Origin: Pseudoalteromonas sp. T1lg88
GTDB lineage: Bacteria; Pseudomonadota; Gammaproteobacteria; Enterobacterales; Alteromonadaceae
Assembly (NCBI RefSeq): GCF_002964765.1
Contig: NZ_PQCF01000007.1
Span: forward strand, 186,001 to 250,000
Length of the DNA stretch: 64,000 nt
Direction: 5' to 3'
Position numbers and translations under genes: made by a program. Each line of letters begins with the position of its first letter. Position 1 is the stretch's first letter. The notes beneath the pieces are model-generated. The model was not told the origin of the DNA. It worked only from the letters and a program-made list of their open reading frames with translations, and made no database searches. Below, in pieces: positions 44,281-51,332 of the stretch.

Positions 44281-44316
44281 ACAAGGTTTCTCTGCCAATT
44301 AGCTGCCTGAGCGCAG

Positions 44317-44354
44317 CAAGGAAAAAAGCCCCTAGTTAGGGGCTTTTTTCCTTG
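44317..44354. terminator. Strong terminator after the subtilase gene
   Basis: CAAGGAAAAAAGCCCCT pairs perfectly with AGGGGCTTTTTTCCTTG over 17 bases around an AGTT loop. Placed 37 bases after the stop codon. Confidence 0.92.
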
Positions 44355-44426
44355 CCTGGAATGAGTGAACCTAGCTCATGCGATAACTTGCGAACAGTGG
44401 GGGAGGATAAAAGTCACGGCGAAATT

Positions 44427-44454
44427 TTGGCAACGCTCGGGTTCAGGTTACAAT
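44427..44454 (+). promoter_or_regulatory. Sigma-70 promoter of the thiamine-related operon
   Basis: TTGGCA (44427-44432), 16-base spacer, TACAAT (44449-44454), about 25 bases before the ATG at 44480. The 5' UTR this predicts is too short to hold a TPP riboswitch. Confidence 0.6.
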
Positions 44455-44479
44455 AGCGGCATTCTTTATTACTAGTGAC

Positions 44480-44740
44480 ATGCCCATGAAACTGACCGTT
44501 GAAATCAGTAAGTACCCGCTTCATCAAGACTATATCCCCTTTATTAAAGACTTTATTGACCGTCTTAATGAACACAAAGAGCTTAAGGTGATCACCAATA
44601 CGCTCTCGACTCAGGTGTTTGGCGACTATGATACCGTGATGGCGGTGTTAAGCGCTGAGATCAAGCGCTCCTATGAGCAATTTGGTAAGGCCATATTTGT
44701 TTGTAAGTTTTTGCATGGCGATCTGTCGCCTCAAGACTAA
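44480..44740 (+). CDS. YkoF/MTH1187-type thiamine-binding protein
   Basis: 86 residues (or 84 from ATG 44486). The sequence MKLTVEISKYPLHQDYIPFIKDFIDRL, in part, with an edge strand before a conserved T-rich segment (TNTLSTQVFGDYDTVMAVLSAE) resembles the ferredoxin-like thiamine-binding YkoF/MTH1187 superfamily. It is cytoplasmic (no signal peptide). The next two genes look like a PnuT-type transporter and a thiamine-kinase-like enzyme, which supports a thiamine or HMP-binding role. The assignment by sequence alone is moderate. Confidence 0.65.
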   Translation: MPMKLTVEISKYPLHQDYIPFIKDFIDRLNEHKELKVITNTLSTQVFGDYDTVMAVLSAEIKRSYEQFGKAIFVCKFLHGDLSPQD

Positions 44741-44768
44741 CTCTTAGGAACGCCTTTAGGAACACCTT

Positions 44769-45392
44769 ATGGATGCCTTAAATAGTACCTTATCTGGCTT
44801 TGCCGCCATGTCCGGCTGGGAATATGCCGCGGTTGCGCTTTCCGTGGCCTATTTATTGTTGGCCATGCGCGAAAGCCTGTGGTGCTGGCCGGCGGCATTT
44901 TTCAGTACCCTGATCTACACCCTGATGTATTGGCAGGGCGCCTTGTTGATGGAATCCCTGCTGCATTTTTATTATATGGGTATGGCTATTTATGGCTGGT
45001 GGGCATGGCGCTATGGCAAGGAGCGCAGCGAGAGTCAGGGCATTGTCAGTTATCGCCTGAGCACCCATGCCTGGCTGATTATTGCGACCGCGCTTATCGC
45101 CGTATGCATAGGCTATGTAATGGATAATTACACGCGTGCCGATTATGCCTATCTCGACAGTTTAACCACCTGTTTTGCGGTGTTAACCACTTACTTTGTG
45201 GCAAAAAAAGTGTTGGAAAACTGGCTTTATTGGGTGGTGATCGATGCCGCTTCCATCTACTTGTATTTGGCCAAGGGCTATTATCCGACCGTGGTTTTAT
45301 TTGTGTTTTATACCTTTATGGCGATTGCCGGCTACCTGCGTTGGCGCCAGCAATATCAGCAGAAGGAACAAGGAGTGCCGGCCTATGCCTGA
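44769..45392 (+). CDS. pnuT: PnuC-family transporter, probably thiamine (PnuT)
   Basis: 207 residues with about seven membrane helices. PnuC-family features are visible: LWCWPAAFFSTLIYTLMYW, then ESLLHFYYMGMAIYGWWAWRYG, and the C-terminal YYPTVVLFVFYTFMAIAGYLRW region. PnuC proteins take up vitamin precursors by facilitated diffusion trapped by phosphorylation: PnuC with nicotinamide riboside, PnuT with thiamine. A kinase of the thiamine kinase type overlaps its 3' end by 8 bases, which favours thiamine over nicotinamide riboside. Start at ATG 44769, 28 bases after the preceding gene. Confidence 0.8.
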   Translation: MDALNSTLSGFAAMSGWEYAAVALSVAYLLLAMRESLWCWPAAFFSTLIYTLMYWQGALLMESLLHFYYMGMAIYGWWAWRYGKERSESQGIVSYRLSTHAWLIIATALIAVCIGYVMDNYTRADYAYLDSLTTCFAVLTTYFVAKKVLENWLYWVVIDAASIYLYLAKGYYPTVVLFVFYTFMAIAGYLRWRQQYQQKEQGVPAYA

Positions 45393-46170
45393 GTCGGTGG
45401 GTCGTATCCATGCCTTGGTCACGGCATTTCAAGCCGATGCGGTGATTGAGCAAATTACCTTTTTGCCGCAAGGGGTGAGCAACGAGAATTATCGGGTTGA
45501 TACCGAGCAGGGCACCTGGCTGGTAAAGCTCTATGGCAGGCAGGTACCCGATGCCGCCATCGACGCCCAGCGTACCCTGGCGCAGCTGGGTGTGTGTCCG
45601 GCACCTGTTTATGTGGACAAGGGTCATCGCTGTGCCATTTTCGCTTATGCGCCAGGGCAGATGCCGAGTGATTTCGATGGTGAGCAAGCCCTGTTACGCT
45701 TGACGCAGATTCACGCTTTGCCAAGCAGTGGCGCAGCACTGGATTTGCATGATGAGCTGGCCGGTTATGCCAGTGAACCTTATTATCACCCTTATGCTCA
45801 GGCGTTGCAGGAGGTGGTAGCCTTGACACAGGCTACAAGCGAGGATTACTGCTTCTGTCATAACGACCTGATCAAAGAGAACATTATCAGCCACCGTGGA
45901 CAATGGCAGTGCATAGATTTTGAATATGCCCAGCATGGTGACCGCTACTTCGATCTGGCCATGTTAACCCTGAGCTTTAAGCTCTCAGTGGAGCAGCAAG
46001 AGTGGCTGTTCAGCCAGTACTTTAGCGCCCTTGAGTTGCAAGGAAACTGGCAAAAGTTTAAGGCCATGCAAAAGCTGGTGGCGGCCTTAAATTATTTTTG
46101 GTACGCACGCCATCAGGTGCAGCATCGGATTGACGACGCTAAGTTGAGCCTAGATACGCTACTGGCTTAA
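45385..46170 (+). CDS. thiK: Thiamine-kinase-like phosphotransferase (ThiK type)
   Basis: 261 residues, APH/choline kinase fold. ITFLPQGVSNENYRVDTEQG is the N-terminal nucleotide loop, CHNDLIKENII the catalytic loop and CIDFEYAQHGDRYFDLAML the metal-binding segment. These fit ThiK (YcfN), which phosphorylates thiamine, or choline kinases (LicA). The start MPESVGRIHALV at 45385 is used because AAGGAG lies nine bases upstream and it couples to pnuT; the frame is open further back inside pnuT. Phosphorylation would trap thiamine taken up by PnuT. Its stop codon overlaps that of the convergent sulfotransferase gene (TTAA). Confidence 0.75.
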   Translation: MPESVGRIHALVTAFQADAVIEQITFLPQGVSNENYRVDTEQGTWLVKLYGRQVPDAAIDAQRTLAQLGVCPAPVYVDKGHRCAIFAYAPGQMPSDFDGEQALLRLTQIHALPSSGAALDLHDELAGYASEPYYHPYAQALQEVVALTQATSEDYCFCHNDLIKENIISHRGQWQCIDFEYAQHGDRYFDLAMLTLSFKLSVEQQEWLFSQYFSALELQGNWQKFKAMQKLVAALNYFWYARHQVQHRIDDAKLSLDTLLA

Positions 46171-47702
46171 AGCGTATCTACTAAGGCTTCATATTGTGTT
46201 TGATAGTGACGCCAAAAATCAATGGAAGCCTTGTTCAGTGGGCGGCGAATTTGCAATTTACTGGCGGTGGCACAGGCATCAGGCCTGGTATAAAACTCTA
46301 AGCAGTCATCCTGCCAGGGCAAGTGGCAAAAGTCATATAAGTGGCGCAGCACCCGCTCACCTTCGCTTACCAAGTCTTCATAGCTCTGTAAAATCACATT
46401 ACTCGGATACTTAGCGGCAAAGTGCCGCGCTAAGCGCTCATAATCGTCATAGAATGTGGCGATATGGGTAAGCTTAAAGGAATAATGGTGAAACGGGCTA
46501 TGCACTTGATAGGCCTGGCGAAAGTTGGCGATGCAAGTGTCTTCTTTGGCGCGCAGCATAAGCACTATCTTCACCTTTGGCAGGGCGTGGACGATAAAGT
46601 CGATATAGTAAAAGTTAAACGGCAGTTTATCGCAGCCCCGCTCTGTATCCCCCTTTAAGCCCGTATAACGGCTCAAATAATCCTGTGCCAAGGCGGCCAT
46701 ATCCCCTTTGCTCGCTTGGCTTATGACCTCGGGAGTCACAATGGCGGTACTACTTTGCCCGCTTATGCGTTTTACCGCCTGAGGTAAATCCTGCAACTCA
46801 CCTAAGGGCGCCAAGTGTGGACTTTGGCACAGTAACTGAGCTACTAAGGTGGTGCCTGAGCGCGGCATGCCGGCTACAAATACTGCTTCAGCATCATTAT
46901 CCCGTTGCGAGATAAGCTGAGGCGGTGTCGAGATCAACTGCTGGCAAAAGGCGCTGTGCTTAGCGGCATCAAAATGAATATTCTTGGCCACCGCCTCCTT
47001 GCTGTTTGAAAAGGCGTTAAAGGCCTCGTCATATTCCCCAAGTTGTTCATGCTCTAGGGCTTTGGCATGGAACAGATGTTGACGGGCTATGGCATTTTGC
47101 TCTTGTGCCAGCAGGGCGGTGAGCTGTTTTATATGCGCCTGCGCTTCGGCCGTGCTGCTTTGCTCGGCTAGGGCATAATGAGCGCGATAGTGATTGGGGG
47201 CGATCTGCAGCGCTCTTTGCAAGAGTTCCTTGGCTTGGTTGTTAGCGGCCATAATATTATGGCTAATGGCGGCGTTAACCAGGATATCTGCGTTATCCGG
47301 TGCCCGGGCCGCAGCACGCAGATGGTAGATATGGGCGCTGTGATAATCGCCGAGACGAGAATAGAGGTTAGCCAGGGTATCCAGTTGCCCGGCATCGGTG
47401 AGTGACGCTTTGTCCAGGGCTTGCAGAGTTTGCAAGCATTCACCGCTGCGCCCGAGCAGGTATAAAAACTTGCCTCGGCTAAGCACATATTCCGGTTGTT
47501 TTGATAACTCCAGCGCCTTATCCAGGAGTTTAACCGCCTTCGTCAGGTCACCGGCTTGGGCGTTTACCTCGGCCATCAGTGACCAGGCAAGGTGATCCTT
47601 TGGATTGTGCTGCAAGCGTTTTACCAGTTCACCATGGGCTTGAGGCAAGGCTTGCTGGCGCAGCAGGTGTTGAATATGTTGGCGCAAAGTGGAATGGGTC
47701 AT
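46167..47702 (-). CDS. TPR-repeat sulfotransferase
   Basis: 511 residues. The N-terminal half (about 1-240) is TPR repeats (PKDHLAWSLMAEVNAQAGDL, YSRLGDYHSAHIYHLRAAARAP in part). The C-terminal half is a sulfotransferase with the 5'-phosphosulfate loop FVAGMPRSGTTLVAQLL and a second PAPS-contact region RAKEDTCIANFRQ. Such TPR-sulfotransferases are widespread in marine Proteobacteria; acceptors (glycans, proteins or lipids) are mostly unknown. There is no signal peptide, so it acts in the cytoplasm. A terminator separates it from the TonB receptor upstream on the same strand. Confidence 0.88.
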   Translation of the reverse strand: MTHSTLRQHIQHLLRQQALPQAHGELVKRLQHNPKDHLAWSLMAEVNAQAGDLTKAVKLLDKALELSKQPEYVLSRGKFLYLLGRSGECLQTLQALDKASLTDAGQLDTLANLYSRLGDYHSAHIYHLRAAARAPDNADILVNAAISHNIMAANNQAKELLQRALQIAPNHYRAHYALAEQSSTAEAQAHIKQLTALLAQEQNAIARQHLFHAKALEHEQLGEYDEAFNAFSNSKEAVAKNIHFDAAKHSAFCQQLISTPPQLISQRDNDAEAVFVAGMPRSGTTLVAQLLCQSPHLAPLGELQDLPQAVKRISGQSSTAIVTPEVISQASKGDMAALAQDYLSRYTGLKGDTERGCDKLPFNFYYIDFIVHALPKVKIVLMLRAKEDTCIANFRQAYQVHSPFHHYSFKLTHIATFYDDYERLARHFAAKYPSNVILQSYEDLVSEGERVLRHLYDFCHLPWQDDCLEFYTRPDACATASKLQIRRPLNKASIDFWRHYQTQYEALVDTL

Positions 47703-47708
47703 ATAAAT

Positions 47709-47737
47709 AAAAAAAGGGGCAACCTTGGTTGCCCCTT
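47709..47737 (-). terminator. Terminator of the 47744-50179 receptor gene
   Basis: AAGGGGCAACC and GGTTGCCCCTT form a tight stem. On the minus strand a T8 run follows, immediately after the receptor stop codon and before the sulfotransferase start. Confidence 0.85.
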
Positions 47738-47743
47738 AGTGTA

Positions 47744-50179
47744 TTACAGCTCGAAGTTATAGGTAAACTTCATGCCTATGGTGCGTGGCGTGGTGATGTA
47801 GTGACCGTACACCCGCTGCAACTCTGGCAAGGCATGGTTTTGGTCTTCATAACGTGCCATGCCCGCCCAGGATTTATCACGACGAGTCGAGGTAAAGGCA
47901 TACTTGTCGAACAGGTTGTCCACATACAGGGTAGCCGACCACATATCTCCCGAGATTTTCGCGGATAGGTTGCTAAGAGCATAGCCCGGCAGCACTTCGC
48001 CATCGGCCTTAAGGCCCACCTTGGTATAGACATCGCTTTGTGCGGTCAGGCCATAGTTGATGTTTAACAACTTGTCGCCAAATACTTCATTTTCATAGCT
48101 GACCCCTAAAGATGCTTGATGCTCAGGCGAGCCCGGCAGGCGGTCGCCATCGGCGCCGTCGTAATAAGCCTGGTCTGGCTCATATACATCAAACAACATG
48201 GGCGCATCTTCAGTCAGCTCGGCCTTGGCATAGGCGTAGGTCGCATAGAGGGTCCAGTTATCGCCCAAAATAGCGCGGGTAGATAACTCAACACCCTGAG
48301 AGCGTGCCGAGCCGGCGTTGGTGGTGATAATCTCCTGACCATTGACCGTGGTCGACTGAATTTGCGCATCGTCCCAGTCAACGCTAAACAGCGCCGCATT
48401 GAAGTGCAGCTTATTACGTAGCCAGGTTGATTTAATGCCCAGCTCATAGTTGGTGGTGGTGTCTGGCTTGTAGGCCATTTCGTTGGGCAGGGCACAGACG
48501 ATTTGCTGTTCCGGTAGCTGCTCAGGGCACGACTCCAGGCCATTACTGCCGCCGATGCGGAAGCCTTCACTAATGGTGAAGTAGGTGACCAAGCCGTTGT
48601 CGAAGGTGTAGTTGGCGTTGAACTTAAACAGGCTGCCGTCATCTTCGGCGCTGCTTGGCTCTAGCTCAACATCCGCTCGTGAGGCATAGAAAACATCATC
48701 CCAGGCATCATACAGGGGCGTTGCCGAACCTGATTTAGAGTCGATTTCATACTCGTAAAAACGTGCGCCTAAGGTAATGTTGAACTGATCGTTAAAGGCA
48801 TAACCTACTTCGCCAAACAGGGCTTTTTCCGTGGTATCTGACTCAAAAATAGCTATGTATTCCAGGTCCGGTTCGATATTGGGAATATCGCTGCCATAGT
48901 CGAAGTTATCGAAGCCAGGAGCATATTCCCTGTCGTCCGACTTGCTTTCAAACTTGTTGTAGTAAGCGCCAACAATCCAGTTCCACGGGCCGTCGTGGCT
49001 GGATACCAGGCGCAGCTCCTGGGTAAAGCTGTCTTGCTCACTGGTGTCCTTGGTGTAATCGACAAAGGCAGGGAAGTTGGCGTAGCCGGTCCAGATATCG
49101 TAAAGCAGATCGGTCTGATCGCGCTGACCTTCTTGCTCATAGCTAGACCAGCCTGAGGCCGAAACCAGCTCGGCAAAGCCCAAATCGGCTTTGAGCTCCA
49201 GACTAAGCAATTCATCTTCTTGCTCATTGGGCTCTTCAACACGATAGGCAGAGTCGTATTTGCCGACTAGATCGTGAATGGGGTTATCCGGGCTGATGCT
49301 GCCGTACTGGGTGATCGAGTTGCCGCCGTGTTCCTGCTTTTGATAGAAGTAGTTCAGGGTGCCCTCGAAGACTTCATTTGGAGCCCAACGTAAGGACAGG
49401 CGCGCCGTGGTGATGTCTTCATCATTGGCATCTTCAACCTGCTTAAGGTTGGCCTTAACCTCGTCGGCATTGTTCCAATCTGGGTCGGGCAGAGACACGC
49501 CAGGCTCGCGCACTACGAAGTTGTAATCCATATAACCCGGGTTGTGGTAATAATTCACGCTGGCGCGCAGAGCCAGTTCATCCTCTATGAGAGGGGTGTT
49601 AAATACAAAACCCGCTTCGCCGCCGGTGCCATCGCTTTGTGACAGGGTAAACAGGTCGCCGCTAATTTGCCCTTCGGTGATATCCAGCACTGGTGCCTTA
49701 AGCATATAACGAATGGCGCCGCCCAAAGTTCCGGCACCGTAAAGTGTGCCTTGTGGGCCGATCAGGACTTCGACGCGCTCCACATCGGTAAGGCGTAAAT
49801 TGATATTAAGGGGGATTTCACCCAAATAGGTGGCCACTGTGCCGCTGTCGGAGGCACGCTCCGACGAGTTGGTGTTTAAGCCGCGCACTATGATAGGCGA
49901 GCCTTCACGTCCGCCCTGATCGGTAATGGTCAGGCCTGGTACCCAGCGCGCCACGTCTTCGAGCTGGGCTATATTCTGATCTTTCATCACATCGGCATCC
50001 ATGGCGGTGATGTTAAGCGGCGCTTCTTGCGCCGAACCGCTGCGACGAGTCGCGGTAATTTGAATGACTTCCAATGCCTTTTCTTGTTTGATTTCGCTAT
50101 TGGCTTGCTCGGCGTTGGCGTGGCCACATAAGCAGCCGGCAATGGCCGTAGCCAGTAGTGTTGGCTTAAATTTACCCAT
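47744..50179 (-). CDS. TonB-dependent outer-membrane receptor
   Basis: 811 residues. A signal peptide of 23 residues (ending HANA) is followed by a TonB-box-like EVIQITATRR, a plug domain (PLNITAMDADVMKDQNI, LEDVARWVPGLTITDQGGREG in part, GPQGTLYGAGTLGGAIRY) and a 22-strand barrel ending in TIGMKFTYNFEL with the terminal aromatic-rich strand. Plug wording (NTNSSERASDSGTVATYLGE) is of the iron-complex/catechol or vitamin outer receptor type; the ligand cannot be told. The long upstream gap contains strong inverted repeats (50375-50496). Transcribed alone. Confidence 0.92.
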   Translation of the reverse strand: MGKFKPTLLATAIAGCLCGHANAEQANSEIKQEKALEVIQITATRRSGSAQEAPLNITAMDADVMKDQNIAQLEDVARWVPGLTITDQGGREGSPIIVRGLNTNSSERASDSGTVATYLGEIPLNINLRLTDVERVEVLIGPQGTLYGAGTLGGAIRYMLKAPVLDITEGQISGDLFTLSQSDGTGGEAGFVFNTPLIEDELALRASVNYYHNPGYMDYNFVVREPGVSLPDPDWNNADEVKANLKQVEDANDEDITTARLSLRWAPNEVFEGTLNYFYQKQEHGGNSITQYGSISPDNPIHDLVGKYDSAYRVEEPNEQEDELLSLELKADLGFAELVSASGWSSYEQEGQRDQTDLLYDIWTGYANFPAFVDYTKDTSEQDSFTQELRLVSSHDGPWNWIVGAYYNKFESKSDDREYAPGFDNFDYGSDIPNIEPDLEYIAIFESDTTEKALFGEVGYAFNDQFNITLGARFYEYEIDSKSGSATPLYDAWDDVFYASRADVELEPSSAEDDGSLFKFNANYTFDNGLVTYFTISEGFRIGGSNGLESCPEQLPEQQIVCALPNEMAYKPDTTTNYELGIKSTWLRNKLHFNAALFSVDWDDAQIQSTTVNGQEIITTNAGSARSQGVELSTRAILGDNWTLYATYAYAKAELTEDAPMLFDVYEPDQAYYDGADGDRLPGSPEHQASLGVSYENEVFGDKLLNINYGLTAQSDVYTKVGLKADGEVLPGYALSNLSAKISGDMWSATLYVDNLFDKYAFTSTRRDKSWAGMARYEDQNHALPELQRVYGHYITTPRTIGMKFTYNFEL

Positions 50180-50374
50180 GTTGTATTACCCTGTGATCTT
50201 GATATAGCAATGTAATTTGCCATTAATAAAAAGCACGTTAACAATAATTAAACAACCCTTTAAAATAGGGACGAAAATTAATATTCAGCTATCGTGCCTT
50301 TTTATTCTTTATTTGCCGAGTTTTGTGCATTTTTGTGCAAAAATAATCGCTATTTTTTTGCGTGATATTGCTAT

Positions 50375-50433
50375 AAAAGCAGGGCTTGCATGTTAAAAGG
50401 GGATCTTGCCATCTGACATGTAAGCGGGCTTTT
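50375..50433. other. Long imperfect hairpin, possible sRNA terminator or structured leader
   Basis: AAAAGC (50375-50380) and GCTTGCATGT (50384-50393) pair with ACATGTAAGC (50416-50425) and GCTTTT (50428-50433), one G-U pair, loop of 22 bases, with T's at the 3' end. The structure is almost symmetric, so the strand is undecided. Confidence 0.5.
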
Positions 50434-50449
50434 TAACTCGTAAATAAAG

Positions 50450-50496
50450 ATAATTTGAATTTTAATGCAATTATATAGAATTAAAATTCAAATTAT
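50450..50496. repeat. 17-bp perfect inverted repeat
   Basis: ATAATTTGAATTTTAAT (50450-50466) and ATTAAAATTCAAATTAT (50480-50496) are exact reverse complements, 13 bases apart. It lies about 270 bases upstream of the TonB receptor start codon. A terminator is unlikely given the lack of G/C; an operator or cruciform site is possible. Confidence 0.8.
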
Positions 50497-50919
50497 AGAT
50501 TTTTATAGTCAATATATTGTGGTTATTTTGTTGTTTTTTTGTAGCTTGCCAGGCTAGGAGCATAAAAATGCTTAAAACCAGCCTGTTCTGCATAATTAAC
50601 TTGTTGTTTTATTGGCAATAGTGACTATTGCACGCGCTTTTTGGCAGTGGGTTTTTAGCAAAAAGGCGGCGGGGTGAAGTCAAGCTGGGCAATCCAGCTA
50701 TTTGAGTCTGAAGCCTGCGCCTATGGACCAGGCGGGTGTAACTTTGCTACTGAATAAATTATCGCCATCCGATTCGCGAGGGCTGGTATTTCCCAAGGGA
50801 TGCCATTACTATAGGCGCAGTTGGCGCAATCCCCTGTGCTGACTAATGCCAATTCTGTTAAGTATGTAAGCAGATATTTAGCCCGCTAGAATGATTAGCT
50901 ATTTAAGTGAATTGGTAAA

Positions 50920-50994
50920 GCTCTCGTGGTGAAATGGATATCACGTGGCCCTCCGGAGGCCAAGTTGCAGGTTCGATCCCTGCCGAGAGCGCCA
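50920..50994 (+). tRNA. tRNA-Arg (anticodon CCG)
   Basis: 75 bases including an encoded CCA. The acceptor stem GCTCTCG (50920-50926) pairs with CGAGAGC (50984-50990). The anticodon stem TGGCC/GGCCA encloses the loop CTCCGGA, anticodon CCG at 50953-50955. The T arm contains GGTTCGATCCC. It reads CGG codons. I see no direct repeat of its 3' end nearby, so no sign that it serves as an integration site here. Confidence 0.95.
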
Positions 50995-51332
50995 TTATTA
51001 CTTGTCTTTATACCTTCTGATTTTTTACCTTGGTTCCTATGTATGTGCTTGCTCGGATATTTGCTTAGCGCTAACTCCTGGTCTTGTGGCTATGACGACG
51101 CAAGATATTGAACTGTCAAGCGTATTAAAACTGCCCAAAAAACAAACTCAAACTGTTTTTTCTTGCATGTTTATAGCGCCTTTTTAGCACTTTCTTTACC
51201 AATGAAACAAGGTGTTATTAAGTGCTTGTTTAGGTGAATAAGTTAGCTTATTTTGCTATTTGCTGTTACCGAAACGGCTACGTATGATTGCCCCCTTTTT
51301 TACTTGCACATTCCAGTATTCGAGGGGTTCTC
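50995..51332. other. Intergenic region between tRNA-Arg and the second TonB receptor gene
   Basis: 338 bases, AT-rich, no credible ORF. It should include the promoter of the receptor at 51333. I recognise no operator and no clear tRNA terminator. Confidence 0.4.

Larger units (their letters stand above)
50180..50919. other. 740-base intergenic region between a TonB receptor and tRNA-Arg
   Basis: No credible ORF. It holds a hairpin at 50375-50433 and a 17-bp perfect inverted repeat at 50450-50496 (separate entries), plus a long-range pair TGCGCCTAT (50716-50724)/ATAGGCGCA (50811-50819) enclosing a small stem GGTA-TTTCCCAAGGGA-TGCC. No known riboswitch pattern (TPP, cobalamin, FMN, lysine, glycine) was matched by eye. 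Confidence 0.6.

Noticed and set aside
44281-44480. Possible TPP riboswitch before the thiamine-related operon
   Set aside because: The sequence lacks the CUGAGA and the second conserved asymmetric loop, and the predicted transcript start leaves too little room.
50920-51332. tRNA-Arg as an attachment site of an integrated element
   Set aside because: No integrase, no repeat of the tRNA 3' end, and the downstream genes look like ordinary chromosome.
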